A DNA stretch of 64,000 nucleotides from Corythucha ciliata (GCA_038030265.1 CM075942.1:42684751-42748750); one strand, 5' to 3'. Positions 10,729 to 22,600 are shown, numbered from the stretch's first letter. Notes: a model not told the origin generated them from the sequence alone. Numbers and translations are program-made.

Positions 10729-12510
10729 TGAGATCGGGTAACCAAACGCCCCCCCGATCTCGGTAAGGTGAAGAATCACCCTTCCTGAAAAATCGCATAG
10801 CCACCCACCAGAACCCTCAAGAGGTGGGAAAAGGGCGCCGCGCGCCGACTCCGGGAAGGACCGCCCATTCCCTACCACTGGAAGACCCGTGGGTGGTGCC
10901 TCCCATCGGGCTATATAAACAGCGCGGTGACCCAAAAATGGCATTCGGACGGCCGCAGCCAGAGAAGGAAGACCACTGGACCAGCCTAGACACCCAGGAC
11001 CAACCCGGACGAGGACCAGCCGACACAGCGGGAAGCGAAAAGGACGCTAACTGGAGCAGCAGTGGAACTCCAAGAAGGGACAATCGGACCTAGGACCACC
11101 CCAGAGGATCTACGGACAGCGCCAAGGGCGCTAACTGCCAACCAGGAGGACTCCCAGCGAACCCGTCGCCCCCTCGGTAGTTCTCCCGATCGTGGTTAAC
11201 GAACACCGAGGACCGGCCGAGCAAGAGGGAAGCGAAAAGGACGCTAACCGGACCCAGGATCATCCCAGAGGATCTACGGACAGCGCGAGGGGCGCTAACT
11301 TCCACCCGGAAGGACTCCCAGCAAAACCCTTCGTACCCCCTCGGTAGTTCTCCCCGTTGTGGTTGACGAACACCGAGGAGTTCCCAGCCAAACCCCCTCT
11401 ACCCCCGGCTGCTTCTCCCAGTCATTGGTCGACGAACGCCGGTCCTCCTCCCTGTGGTGGCGGGTCTTCTCCCAGTCACTGGTCGACGAAGGCTCCACCT
11501 TCCTGCCCTCTACCTCCCAGGGTGAATCCTTACCAGAGGGCCTAGAGGGCTTAGCGCCTTAATTGGCTGCCCTTGAACTCCTGGTGAGCGACAGAACCAC
11601 ATCCCTGTCCTCACCCCTACAGCTGGAGCGAGCGCAGGAGCGCTAATCGAACTTCACCCCGGAGGACCCGCAGATAGCGTCGAGGGACGCTCATAGACGA
11701 CCCCGAGGACCTGGAGCGAGCGCAAGGGCGCTAATCGACCGGCTACCCAGGAGGTCTGGAGCGAGCGCAAGGGCGCTAACCGAACTTCAGCTCGGAGAAC
11801 CCGCAGATAGCGTCGAGGGACGCTCATAGACTACCCCGAGGACCTGGAGCAAGCGCAAGGGCGCTAACCGACCGGCTACCCAGGAGGTCTGGAGCAAGCG
11901 CAAGGGCGCTAATCGAACTTCGGCCCAGAGGACCTGCGGCGAGCGCAAGGGCGCTAATCGGCCACCATCCTCATAGATCTAGGGCAAGCGCAAGGGCGCT
12001 AACCGAACTCCGGCCCAGAGGACCTGCGTCGAGCGCAAGGGCGCTAATTGGCCACCATCCTCAAAGATCTAGGGCAAGCGCAAGGGCGCTAACCGAACTT
12101 CGGCCCAGAGGACCTGTGGCGAGCGCGAGGGCGCTATCGAGCTACCAACCCCAAGGATCTGGGGCAAGCGCAAGGGCGCTACCCACCTTTTCGACCCAGA
12201 GGACCCACAGGCAGCATCGAGGGACGCTCCCTGACGACCCAGAGGACCTGTGGCGAGCGCAAGGGCGCTCACCCACCACCGAAAGAGGCACGGCTACCGC
12301 TGAAGGAGCTCGCGTCCAGAAGTACGACCGACCTCCCCGGAGCGAACACCTCTTTTCCAGAAAGAATATTAATTTTCAACACTGTAAATATTGTAAATAC
12401 CACAAAATATATTGGGGCCTGTTACCCAGAAGACAACAACAGGTGGCGACCGTGATTATTTCCTCAAGGCCCTCAATCTTCGGACCGCCGCATTAAGCTA
12501 CACGGCGTCA
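10729..12510 (+). repeat. 5' LTR with internal tandem repeats
   Basis: 1782 bp, TGAGATCGGG to CGGCGTCA. It has a TATA box at 10912 and, from about 11625 to 12270, roughly a dozen copies of GAGCGCAAGGGCGCTAA-like motifs separated by 30-60 bp. Each motif has the inverted core AGCGC/GCGCT. It differs from the 3' LTR mainly in repeat number. Confidence 0.92.
10912..10918 (+). promoter_or_regulatory. LTR TATA box
   Basis: TATATAA about 185 bp into the 5' LTR is repeated at 17764-17770 in the 3' LTR. It is likely the RNA polymerase II promoter of the retrotransposon. Confidence 0.6.
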
Positions 12511-12512
12511 AC

Positions 12513-12528
12513 TGGCGACCGTGACAGG
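12513..12528 (+). promoter_or_regulatory. Primer-binding site
   Basis: TGGCGACCGTGACAGG starts two bases after the LTR end. The leading TGG pairs with a tRNA CCA end. From memory this resembles the arginine-tRNA primer sites of 412/mdg1-type elements, but I could not check it against a tRNA. Confidence 0.6.
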
Positions 12529-12565
12529 ACCTAACACTTGGTACTTGAGGGACACGAATACGAAG

Positions 12566-13252
12566 ATGGTAGAAAAGGCTATCACCGAACTTACTGCGTC
12601 CGAACTACGGATCGAACTACACAAGAGGGGCACCAAACTCGACGGATCCCTCTCCGACCTACTGGCGCGACTAGAAGCCATCTTGATACAAGAAGGACTC
12701 AATCCGGCCGACGTCCGCTTCGAGGTCAACAGGACAACTTCCAGCAAGCCCCCGGAGGCTAACCTCAGCGCCAAAACGGGAACTACGGAAAGCCCACCAA
12801 AAACGGTGGCCCCACAACAGACCGTCACTAGCCCAACGGCCGCAACAAAGGCTTCACCCTCGGCACCTGGGCACAGCAGCAGCGAGGGCAACATAATGGA
12901 CGCCATGAGACTGCTAGCCGGACAGTTAGCTACAGCACTGCAACCCCGGCTACCCATAGAATTGGAACTTCCACCCTTCGCAGGAGACTACAGCGAGGAT
13001 ATCGAGGAGCTGATCCCCCAATGGCGAGCAATATTGCAGCGAAGAGGGGTACCCCCCATCGCCTGGGTGAAACTGGTCTCCGAAAAATTTACTGGAAGGG
13101 CCGCAAAGACGTGGGCCTCCTACCACCGCGGCATCCAGGACTGGGAGGCGTTCTGTCTTCATCTACGCACCAAATATGGCACAGCCGTGGCCTGGGAACG
13201 GGCCAGAGCAGAATATCATGGCACCACTCAGAGACCCACGGAACCCCTGTAG
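12566..13252 (+). pseudogene. gag: gag, N-terminal part, ended by an in-frame TAG
   Basis: The first ATG is at 12566; the frame is open from 12521. Residues about 5-40 (ELTASELRIELHKRGTKLDG) resemble a SAP-type helix-extension-helix. A Pro/Thr/Ser-rich spacer and then a capsid-like region follow (PPFAGDYSEDIEELIPQWRA, FTGRAAKTWASY, FCLHLRTKYG). A TAG at 13250-13252 interrupts the capsid region. The same frame stays open after it with typical gag sequence (ALWKRFYPGQPPARFI) and joins pol with no frame change. No zinc knuckle is visible. The stop could be a mutation or, less likely, a read-through site. Confidence 0.75.
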
Positions 13253-13561
13253 GGATTTCTCCACAAAAAATACGCCCTATGGAAGAGGTTTTACCCCGGT
13301 CAACCACCAGCCCGTTTCATCCATGAGGTTACAGAATTAGTATCGGCTAAACACCGCATCAACCTAAGGTATCCCCCGGAAACCACACTGGAAGGGTTTT
13401 TCACCAGAGCCGAACAAGTAGAAAGAGACTACTGGGAAACCACCCGGACCCCCGGGAACCGCCCCCCCAGCCGAGACGCGGGACGATACAACCCTCGGAA
13501 CCCCCCCAATCAGGGTCAGCCCCCACGGGAGCGCCAGCGGCAGGGGCAAGGACAGGACATT

Positions 13562-16500
13562 TTGGTCCTATCGGAACGGCGACGACATACGCAACCCACG
13601 ATCTGGATTACGGTGGCAGGCAAAAGGATAGCCGCCCATCTGGATACCCAGGCCGGGGATAACTTCATTAGTGAAAAATTGGTAACGGAACTACAGCTGC
13701 AGACTACGAGGGCCCCCGCCCTAACCGTGCAGACAGCCACGAAGGAGGAACGACGCCTGGACAGGAGGGTCACATTTCACGCTTCACTCAATGGAAACGA
13801 GCAAGACATCCAATGCTGGTGCATGCCCGGTCTTCTAAGAGACCTGATCCTAGGGGCAGCATGGCTGGAGAGGAACTCCGCGGTACTAGACTACAAAACC
13901 CGACACGTAATCATCGGCGGAACCAACAGAACCAGCCTCCCCTGGACGAATAATCGGGACAAAACCCGACAGGAACGAAACACTCCGTCGGTATCTTACC
14001 CCCCCGGAGTCCCAACGCCAATAAGAGGGATACTGGAGAAGTATACGGACCGCTTTCAGGGCGTGGGACACACGCAGACCATTCTGCACGACATACGAGT
14101 AACAGGCGGGAAACCGGTAAGGAAACAACCCTACCAATATGGACCCGAAAAACGGGCCGAACTGGAACGACAAATCCACGAAATGGAACAAAACGGGTGG
14201 ATAGAGCCATCCATCTCCCCCTACGCCAGCCCAGTCGTGCTGACTAAGAAGAAGGATGGGAGCAGTCGGTTCTGCGTGGACTATCGGGCACTAAACGACA
14301 TCACAGAGGAGGATCAGTACCCTATGCCCAACGTCAGCGATCAACTGCGAGGGATGGCCGGAGCCACCATTTTTACGTCACTAGATTTATGCTCCGGATA
14401 CTGGCAAGTGGCGATGAGACCAGAGGCCAAAAAGTACACCGCCTTCACCACCCCTATTGGGCTTTACCAGTTCACGGTTATGCCCTTTGGTCTAAAAAAT
14501 AGTCCAATGACGTTCCAGCGGCTAATGGAGGAAGTCCTACGAGGATACATCGGCGACTTCGTCAAGGTTTATCTGGACGACATCATAATATACAGCAGCG
14601 ATCTGGAACAACATGCACACCAGCTGGACTTGGTGTTAGAGCGACTGCGTCGGCACGGACTGACATGCAACCCCGAAAAATGCCAGTTCGCCAAGGACAC
14701 CCTGGACTACCTTGGTCACCAGGTCGGAACAGAAGGAATAAAGTGCCAACCCGAGAAGTTGGAGGGGATACTACGATTTCCAGAACCCCGAAATCGGAAA
14801 ACGCTACAAAGTTTCCTAGGGACCTGTCAGTGGTATGCCTCTCATATCAACCGATATGCCGAAAAGGTAGCCCCCCTCACCTACCTCCTCAACAATCAGC
14901 AGCCCTGGAAATGGGGCCAGATGGAATCCACGGCCTTCCGAAATATCAAGAAGGAATTCCGGGACCCCCCGACCCTCGCCCAGCTGGACCCAAGAAAGGA
15001 AGTTTTCCTACAAACGGACGCCAGCGATATCGGCGTGTCAGCTGTTGTCTACCAACTGGACGGTACCCAACCGCTCCCCATCGAATATGCCAGCCGAAAA
15101 CTAAGAGCTGCCGAAACCCGGTACTCCGCAGTGGAACGGGAAGCCTTGGGAATCGTCTGGGCAGTGCAAAAATTCCGCCCCTTGCTGGAAGGACGAAAAT
15201 TCGTATTAAGGACCGACCGACAGGCCCTAACTTGGGTGAACAAGGGGAAAAACACAAATAGTAAGATCTATCGATGGTTTCTAACCCTGATGACCTTCAA
15301 CTTTACCATAGAGCACGTAAAAGGCAAGGAGAACCATCTACCCGATCTCCTATCACGGCATCCATGCGCCAAAGAAGTCGAATACTGGGAGGACGAAATC
15401 GAACCCCCCAAGACTACCGAAGACACGGGACATCATGAAGGAAAACCGCGGGAGACCATCCTCACCTTACCCGAAAGTGAGCTCCACGAAAGAGTGAGCC
15501 AGGCCCAACAGGAATGCCAATGGATACGAGAGGCCCTAACAAACCCCTCCGGACTCTCAAAAAAGTACCTCACCCACGACGGTCGCCTATACTACCGCAC
15601 ACACACCGGGACAGCCCTCATAGTCCCAGAGGGGATAAGAAAAGAAGTGCTTACCCATTTCCACGAAGACCAACACCACCCCGGGCGAGACGAAACGCTC
15701 CGCGCAATCCAAACCCGGTATACTTGGCCTGGACTTTGGGGGGATGCCCGACGACATGTGGAAAATTGTGAAGAATGTCGCACATGTAAAGCCGCGAGAC
15801 CAGTTCAAGTGGAGGAAATAGCCAGGAAGGAAAACGAGCCCTGGAGGAGCATTGCGGTGGACATTATGGGACCCTACCCAACATCCCGAAAGGGGAATCG
15901 ATTTCTGCTCACCGTCATGGACCAGGCAACACGGTGGCTAGAGGCCTTCCCAATGAGGCAGGCCACCACCACTAAGATTTTACAACTCCTGGAGGAGCAA
16001 CTTTTCTGCCGTTACGGCTACCCGGCCATCATATTGAGCGATAACGGGGTACAATTTACCAGCCAGGCGTGGGAAAATCACCTAGAAAAGTGGGGCTGTG
16101 AGGGCCACCGTACTCCAACCTACCACGCCCAAGCAAATCCGGCGGAGAGATCAAACCAAGAAATTAAGAAACAACTCCGCTTATATCTACGGGGAAGACC
16201 CCATAACCAGTGGGACGAAGGACTTGCGCACGCCCTATTCTCCCTCCGAACCAGAAACAACGTCAATCTCCAGACAAGCCCGGCTAAGGCCTTCTTCGGG
16301 AGAACAATAAAAAAACATGGGGAATGGGACCTTCCCCCTCCCCCAGAATATAAGGAAAAAACCCCCTACGCCGAGGGGGAAGAAGTCTACGCTAAGGAAT
16401 ACCCCCTCTCCAACAAACAGAAGAAGTTTTCCGCCGGCCTCGCCCCCCGATGGAGCGGTCCCCACCGCATAAAAAAAGTTGTGGGAAAGAATACGGTTCT

Positions 16501-17185
16501 TTTAGAGAATGGCACCAAAGTCCACATGACTCATTTAAAGAAGGTAAGAGAAGATAAGGAAACAATAAACGTAATCTCGCGAAGGAAAGAAAGGAAAAAT
16601 AATCTCAGCAAGATTACGAACTGGACCCCCGAAAGGGCAACCTCTCTCCTATTATTAAAGGTGAAGACAAAGAAACAACCTAATCGCACTAAGATAAAGA
16701 GAAATGAAAACGATAAAATCTCGAGCGATAAAAAGAAACGACCTCTCCAGAAAGGGAAAAGGCAAGAAAAGGAAACAGTTCCAACGAAGAGGATGCCTGG
16801 AGACGACCTACACCTTTCATCGAGCTCCTCAGATACGGCATCCATGGAAAAACATCGACGCGAACGAAGTAAGACTCCACGGCGGAGTGACTCACGCGGA
16901 CGGAATTCAAGAAGTAGGCAGCAAGAAATGGCCATGGCGGCAGCCACGGCCCTAACGGCCAGAAAACCGACTCGGCCGCCCCGATTAGACAGCGTAATCG
17001 GGAGGCCACTGGTCCGGGCGGAGGCACCAACCACGAGTGGAGCAACACCCAAGGAGAGACCTCCAAGTGACTCCACCGCCAAGACAGCAACTTTGGCACC
17101 CCCCCCCCTCGAACCCAGGCGGGCATTATGGGGCCAACCCTCCTGGTACCCGGGGAACATCAGGCACAGATTCGGCTGCCAATAG
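13562..17185 (+). CDS. pol: pol: protease, reverse transcriptase, RNase H, integrase
   Basis: About 1200 residues in the gag frame; the frame is open from 13253, so the true start is upstream and 13562 is nominal. Aspartic protease: HLDTQAG near residue 28. RT: FCVDYRALND, MPFGLKNSPMTFQRLM and the catalytic YLDD at 337-340. RNase H: LQTDASDIG. Integrase: HHCC finger (HFHEDQHHPG to CEECRTC), then Asp767, Asp827 (SDNGVQF) and Glu862 (NPAERSN), then a GPY/F-like APRWSGPHRI. A Lys/Arg- and Ser-rich tail of about 180 residues follows (RRERSKTPRRSDSRGRNSRS). The frame is intact and the catalytic residues are present. Confidence 0.9.
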   Translation: MVLSERRRHTQPTIWITVAGKRIAAHLDTQAGDNFISEKLVTELQLQTTRAPALTVQTATKEERRLDRRVTFHASLNGNEQDIQCWCMPGLLRDLILGAAWLERNSAVLDYKTRHVIIGGTNRTSLPWTNNRDKTRQERNTPSVSYPPGVPTPIRGILEKYTDRFQGVGHTQTILHDIRVTGGKPVRKQPYQYGPEKRAELERQIHEMEQNGWIEPSISPYASPVVLTKKKDGSSRFCVDYRALNDITEEDQYPMPNVSDQLRGMAGATIFTSLDLCSGYWQVAMRPEAKKYTAFTTPIGLYQFTVMPFGLKNSPMTFQRLMEEVLRGYIGDFVKVYLDDIIIYSSDLEQHAHQLDLVLERLRRHGLTCNPEKCQFAKDTLDYLGHQVGTEGIKCQPEKLEGILRFPEPRNRKTLQSFLGTCQWYASHINRYAEKVAPLTYLLNNQQPWKWGQMESTAFRNIKKEFRDPPTLAQLDPRKEVFLQTDASDIGVSAVVYQLDGTQPLPIEYASRKLRAAETRYSAVEREALGIVWAVQKFRPLLEGRKFVLRTDRQALTWVNKGKNTNSKIYRWFLTLMTFNFTIEHVKGKENHLPDLLSRHPCAKEVEYWEDEIEPPKTTEDTGHHEGKPRETILTLPESELHERVSQAQQECQWIREALTNPSGLSKKYLTHDGRLYYRTHTGTALIVPEGIRKEVLTHFHEDQHHPGRDETLRAIQTRYTWPGLWGDARRHVENCEECRTCKAARPVQVEEIARKENEPWRSIAVDIMGPYPTSRKGNRFLLTVMDQATRWLEAFPMRQATTTKILQLLEEQLFCRYGYPAIILSDNGVQFTSQAWENHLEKWGCEGHRTPTYHAQANPAERSNQEIKKQLRLYLRGRPHNQWDEGLAHALFSLRTRNNVNLQTSPAKAFFGRTIKKHGEWDLPPPPEYKEKTPYAEGEEVYAKEYPLSNKQKKFSAGLAPRWSGPHRIKKVVGKNTVLLENGTKVHMTHLKKVREDKETINVISRRKERKNNLSKITNWTPERATSLLLLKVKTKKQPNRTKIKRNENDKISSDKKKRPLQKGKRQEKETVPTKRMPGDDLHLSSSSSDTASMEKHRRERSKTPRRSDSRGRNSRSRQQEMAMAAATALTARKPTRPPRLDSVIGRPLVRAEAPTTSGATPKERPPSDSTAKTATLAPPPLEPRRALWGQPSWYPGNIRHRFGCQ

Positions 17186-17394
17186 AAGTCACAGCGTTTC
17201 GGGCAATCGAACCGGAACCAGTCCGGGTCGAAGTGATCGGGGCCAAGACACATCTCTACTTCAGGGGCCAGGAACCATTTCACCGAATCACGCTTTCTAC
17301 GGAACTCCTCTTTGGCGAAATCCCAGACGTCGCGCGAGTCGCCATCGAGGGAGAGCAGGTGGTGTTGACCGCCCCCCGAGCACACCACAACTAA
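17128..17394 (+). CDS. Short third ORF after pol
   Basis: 88 codons in another frame, overlapping the last 58 nt of pol. The peptide has regular hydrophobic alternation (IRLPIEVTAFRAIEPEPVRV, GAKTHLYFRGQEPF, RVAIEGEQVVLTAP) suggesting a small beta-rich domain, unlike the low-complexity pol tail it overlaps. No known family recognised. A frameshift product of pol or an unused frame are alternatives. Confidence 0.4.
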   Translation: MGPTLLVPGEHQAQIRLPIEVTAFRAIEPEPVRVEVIGAKTHLYFRGQEPFHRITLSTELLFGEIPDVARVAIEGEQVVLTAPRAHHN

Positions 17395-17567
17395 AGGCAG
17401 CCCACCGGACGCTAACCAGGAGAGAGCAATATTTTGTTTTTTAAAGGAATTTCTGTTTTATTTTTTGAAAATATATATATATACAACAAAACACATCGGT
17501 TGAAATATTTTGTTACCCCCCCCCCCAAAACACCAGGGATGACACCTCAGCCAGACGGTGGCTATGC

Positions 17568-17580
17568 TGAGGGGGGAGGA
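17568..17580 (+). promoter_or_regulatory. Polypurine tract
   Basis: GAGGGGGGAGGA directly precedes the TG of the 3' LTR. It is the expected plus-strand primer of reverse transcription. Confidence 0.75.
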
Positions 17581-19627
17581 TGAGATCGGGTAACCAAACG
17601 CCCCCCCGATCTCGGTAAGGTGAAGAATCACCCTTCCTGAAAAATCGCATAGCCACCCACCAGAACCCTCAAGAGGTGGGAAAAGGGCGCCGCGCGCCGA
17701 CTCCGGGAAGGACCGCCCATTCCCTACCACTGGAAGACCCGTGGGTGGTGCCTCCCATCGGGCTATATAAACAGCGCGGTGACCCAAAAATGGCATTCGG
17801 ACGGCCGCAGCCAGAGAAGGAAGACCACTGGACCAGCCTAGACACCCACAGGACCGACCCGGACGAGGACCAGCCGACACAGCGGGAAGCGAAAAGGACG
17901 CTAACTGGAGCAGCAGTGGAACCCCCCTGGAAAATCGGACCTAGGACCACCCAGAGGATCTACGGACAGCGCCAAGGGCGCTAACTGGCCAACCAGGAGG
18001 ACTCCCAGCGAACCCGTCGCCCCCTCGGTAGTTCTCCCCATCGTGGTTGACGAACACCGAGGACCGGCCGAGCAAGAGGGAAGCGAAAAGGACGCTAACC
18101 GGACCCAGGATCATCCCAGAGGATCTACGGACAGCGCGAGGGGCGCTAACTTCCACCCGGAAGGACTCCCAGCAAAACCCTTCGTACCCCCTCGGTAGTT
18201 CTCCCCGTTGTGGTTGACGAACGCCGAGGAGTTCCCAGCCAAACCCCCTCTACCCCCGGCTGCTTCTCCCAGTCATTGGTCGACGAACGCCGGTCCTCCT
18301 CCCTGTGGTGGCGGGTCTTCTCCCAGTCACTGGTCGACGAAGGCTCCACCTTCCTGCCCTCTACCTCCCAGGGTGAATCCTTACCAGAGGGCCTAGAGGG
18401 CTTAGCGCCTTAATTGGCTGCCCTTGAACTCCTGGTGAGCGACAGAACCACATCCCTGTCCTCACCCCTACAGCTGGAGCGAGCGCAGGAGCGCTAATCG
18501 AACTTCACCCCGGAGGACCCGCAGATAGCGTCGAGGGACGCTCATAGACGACCCCGAGGACCTGGAGCAAGCGCAAGGGCGCTAATCGACCGGCTACCCA
18601 GGAGGTCTGGAGCGAGCGCAAGGGCGCTAACCGAACTTCAGCCCGGAGAACCCGCAGATAGCGTCGAGGGACGCTCATAGACGACCCCGAGGACCTGGAG
18701 CAAGCGCAAGGGCGCTAACCGACCGGCTACCCAGGAGGTCTGGAGCGAGCGCAGGGGCGCTAACCGAACTTCAGCCCGGAGGACCCGCAGATAGCGTCGA
18801 GGGACGCTCATAGACGACCCCGAGGACCTGGAGCAAGCGCAAGGGCGCTAACCGAACTTCAGCCCGGAGGACCCGCAGATAGCGTCAAGGGACGCTCATA
18901 GACGGCCCAGAGGACCTGCGGCGAGCGCAAGGGCGCTAATCGGCCACCAACCACCAGGATCTAGGGCAAGCGCAAGGGCGCTAATCGAACTTCGGCCCAG
19001 AGGACCTGCGGCGAGCGCAAGGGCGCTAATTGAACTTCGGCCCAGAGGACCTGCGGCGAGCGCAAGGGCGCGAATCGGCCACCATCCTCAAAGATCTAGG
19101 GCAAGCGCAAGGGCGCTAACCGAACTCCGGCCCAGAGGACCTGCGTCGAGCGCAAGGGCGCTAATTGGCCACCATCCTCAAAGATCTAGGGCAAGCGCAA
19201 GGGCGCTAACCGAACTTCGGCCCAGAGGACCTGTGGCGAGCGCGAGGGCGCTATCGAGCTACCAACCCCAAGGATCTGGGGCAAGCGCAAGGGCGCTACC
19301 CACCTTTTCGACCCAGAGGACCCACAGGCAGCATCGAGGGACGCTCCCTGACGACCCAGAGGACCTGTGGCGAGCGCAAGGGCGCTCACCCACCACCGAA
19401 AGAGGCACGGCTACCGCTGAAGGAGCTCGCGTCCAGAAGTACGACCGACCTCCCCGGAGCGAACACCTCTTTTCCAGAAAGAATATTAATTTTCAACACT
19501 GTAAATATTGTAAATACCACAAAATATATTGGGGCCTGTTACCCAGAAGACAACAACAGGTGGCGACCGTGATTATTTCCTCAAGGCCCTCAATCTTCGG
19601 ACCGCCGCATTAAGCTACACGGCGTCA
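17581..19627 (+). repeat. 3' LTR, 265 bp longer than the 5' LTR
   Basis: 2047 bp, closely matching the 5' LTR apart from point changes and small indels near 17850 and 17922 and extra copies of the GAGCGCAAGGGCGCTAA-type module (about 16 against 12). It is followed by the GATC duplication. Confidence 0.92.
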
Positions 19628-19631
19628 GATC

Positions 19632-22600
19632 GAAGATGCGCGACTGTCACTAAGCTTTTTTTCTCCGCACTTAAATTAAGAGTAGAAAAGTTAGGGTCCA
19701 GCATAGCTTTCTGCCTCAGAAAAACCAAAGGAAATAAACATTTGAATGCTGGCTCGGTTTTAAACGATAGTTTTGTTAACAACGTAATTCTACATGATAG
19801 CGGATATAAAATTTTGAATCAAGGCAGAGGGTCACCGTCTTTTTGGGCAGAAAAGGAAAAGGAATTATTCGCTATGCTTCGCCAACTGGGACCCCCAACA
19901 TTTTTCTTAACTGTCTCCCCCGCAGAAACAAAATGGCCAGAACTACTGAAAATATTGAAAAAAGTGGTTGATAAAGTTGACATATCTGAACAACAGGCTT
20001 TGGATATGGAATACGAGGATAAGGTCAAATTAATTAGGTCAGACCCAGTCACATGTGCCAGATATTTCGACTACCGAGTAAGAAAGCTGTTTAATATTTT
20101 ATGCTTGAAAAACAGCGTATTCGGTGAATATCCTGTAATTGATCGATATACGAGAATTGAATTTCAACAAAGAGGATCGCCCCATGCACACAGTTTCATT
20201 TGGTTAAAAAATGCTCCGATCTATGAACAAGGAGATCAATGCAGTATAAATGAATGCCAAAAATTTATCGATAAATTTATTTCGTGTAATGAAGAACTAG
20301 GAGGCGCAGATTCGAATCTTCCTCAGGAGTACCAATTTCACAGGCACACCTTTACGTGTAAAAAAAAGACAAAACATGGCAGTAAGAAGTGTCGGTTTGG
20401 TATTCCATTATTTCCTATGGGAAAAACTCGAATTTTGGAACCAGTCAGTAAACATTTGTCTAGGAAAGAAAGGTCATCACATAATGAAAAACTAACCGCT
20501 ATTAGACAACTATTAGAAGATTTATACAAGCAACCCGACAGCTCGATGAACTACTACGCATTTTTGAACAAAATCGGTTTAACTGAGGACGAATATTTAA
20601 AAGTAGTACAATCATCTTTGTCAAGACCAACAGTCATATTGAAACGAAATCCCAATCAAATCAGAGTGAATGCATACAGTGAAGATATTCTTCGCCTTCA
20701 TAGAGCAAACATGGATATCCAGTTTATCACAGATATGTGGTCTTGCGCTTCATATGTCATTGGCTATATTAGTAAAACTAGACGTGGAATTTCAAAACTT
20801 TTGCGCGACGCCATGGAAGAAATTAGAGAAGGAAATTTCTCCATGAGAGAAAAATTTAGGAGACTAGGTAATCACTTCCTGAATGCCAGCGAATTTTCCG
20901 CTCAAGAAGCAGTTTACTATATTCCTGCAATTCCGCTGTCAATTTCGTCCAGATCAACAGTATTCATTAACACGGGATTGCCTGAAAAACGTGTGATGGT
21001 GTTAAAACCAAAAGCAGTGTTGAAATCACTTCCTCCTGCTTCTACCGATATTTACGCAAGTAACATGGTAAACTATTATTGCAATAGACCTAAAAAATTG
21101 AAAGAAGTTTGCTTGGCCGAATTTGCCGCACATTACAATTACACCACAAAAAAAAGAACATCTGGGAAAAATGAGGAGCAATTTGAACGAAATGAGGATG
21201 GTGAAGAAAATTCTTCAGACGAATTCAACGAGTCAAACGATAGATATGAGCTCCAACATAACGATGGTTTTGTGCATAAAAGGAACAACGCACGAATCAT
21301 ACGCTATGTTCGTTATAATATTCATCAGGATGAAGAGAACTATTACCGAGAACAACTCATGCTATTTCACCCGTGGTGTGACGAAGAGAGTGAACTAATA
21401 AACATTGACTGCAAAGCTAAATTTTTGCAACTAAAGGAAGTAATCTACGAAAGAAGAAAACAGTTCATCTTTAACGACAATATTGACAATTTTGACGATA
21501 TAATAGAAACATTAAAAGAAAATGAGTGCGATGACAAAGAAATCAACGATCAACCAGCAGAAAACTTGAAAATAAGTAATGAATTTGCAGTTTTAGATGA
21601 CCGCACTGACGAAGGTGATATTTTATGCGACATTGGTGCAGAAACAGGTAACAAAGAGGATAATATCACTTTCCCAGCGCCACACCTTAAGCCAGACAGA
21701 GAATATTACGATTCAATGCGTAAATTAAACGAGAAGCAAAGAAAATATTTAATGCACGTTATACATCAATTAAAAAAGTCATCATTACCAATATACGAAT
21801 GTGTTTTAGGAGGCGCGGGAGTTGGTAAATCGCGCGTAATTGAATTAATTCAACAGACATTCATTAGATATTACAACTCTCAAGTTGGAAATGATATAGA
21901 CAAGATCACCGTTCTTTTGTGTGCACCAACTGGTAAAGCTGCATTCGCGATAAAGGGAGTAACGCTTCATTCTGCATTCGCATTACCCCTAAACCAGTTT
22001 GGCGGTGATATGCCAGCATTAAGTAGCAGCGTATCTAATACGCTATATTCTAAATTAAATAATTTGAAACTCATCATTATTGATGAAGTTAGCATGGTTG
22101 GATGTAAAATGCTGAGCCAGATAGATGCCAGACTGAGACAAATATTTCGCTCCACTGCCAATTTCGCTGGCAAATCCATAATTTTATTTGGCGACTTTAA
22201 TCAACTAGCTCCGGTTGGAGATGGCTACATATTTCAAACTCCTCTATCAAACATTTATGGAGAACTTATTGGAAATCCACTGTGGGAGCTTTTTTCGTCT
22301 TTCACACTGACAGAAATCATGCGCCAAAAAGATGACGCCGAGTTCGCAGAAGCATTAAACAGGCTTGCCATAGGAAAATTAACAGAGAACGACGAAAAAA
22401 TGTTCCGTAGTAGAACCATAAGAAATCCTGGGGAAACCTGTTCAGAAAAAAATTTATCGTTGTTCAGGAGTAACGCTGAAGTTGATACATATAACAATAA
22501 CATTTTATCAAGCAGAAAAGATGTCCTGACTATTGAAAGCAAAGACAATGTTGTTGGGAACGTATCTGAAACGCTAAAACAAAATCTCCTAAAATCAATG

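Larger units (their letters stand above)
10729..19627 (+). mobile_element. Ty3/gypsy LTR retrotransposon inside the Helitron
   Basis: Two LTRs (10729-12510 and 17581-19627) begin TG and end CA, and GATC flanks both sides (10725-10728 and 19628-19631). Inside are a primer-binding-like site, gag, a pol frame with PR-RT-RNaseH-IN order, a short third ORF and a polypurine tract. IN after RNase H defines Ty3/gypsy. An in-frame TAG in gag makes this copy probably non-autonomous. No env-like frame is seen. Confidence 0.93.

Noticed and set aside
11357..11562. Short open frames in the LTRs, repeated at 18208-18413
   Set aside because: Duplicated with the LTR, Pro/Ser low complexity, no start context; open by GC composition.
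11625..12270. CRISPR-like array in the LTR
   Set aside because: Regular short repeats with spacers, but the spacers are themselves similar, both LTRs carry it and the genome is eukaryotic; it is an LTR tandem array.
16531..17388. 285-codon open frame on the minus strand
   Set aside because: It is antisense to the basic tail of pol; composition of the sense strand keeps it open and it has no recognisable domain.
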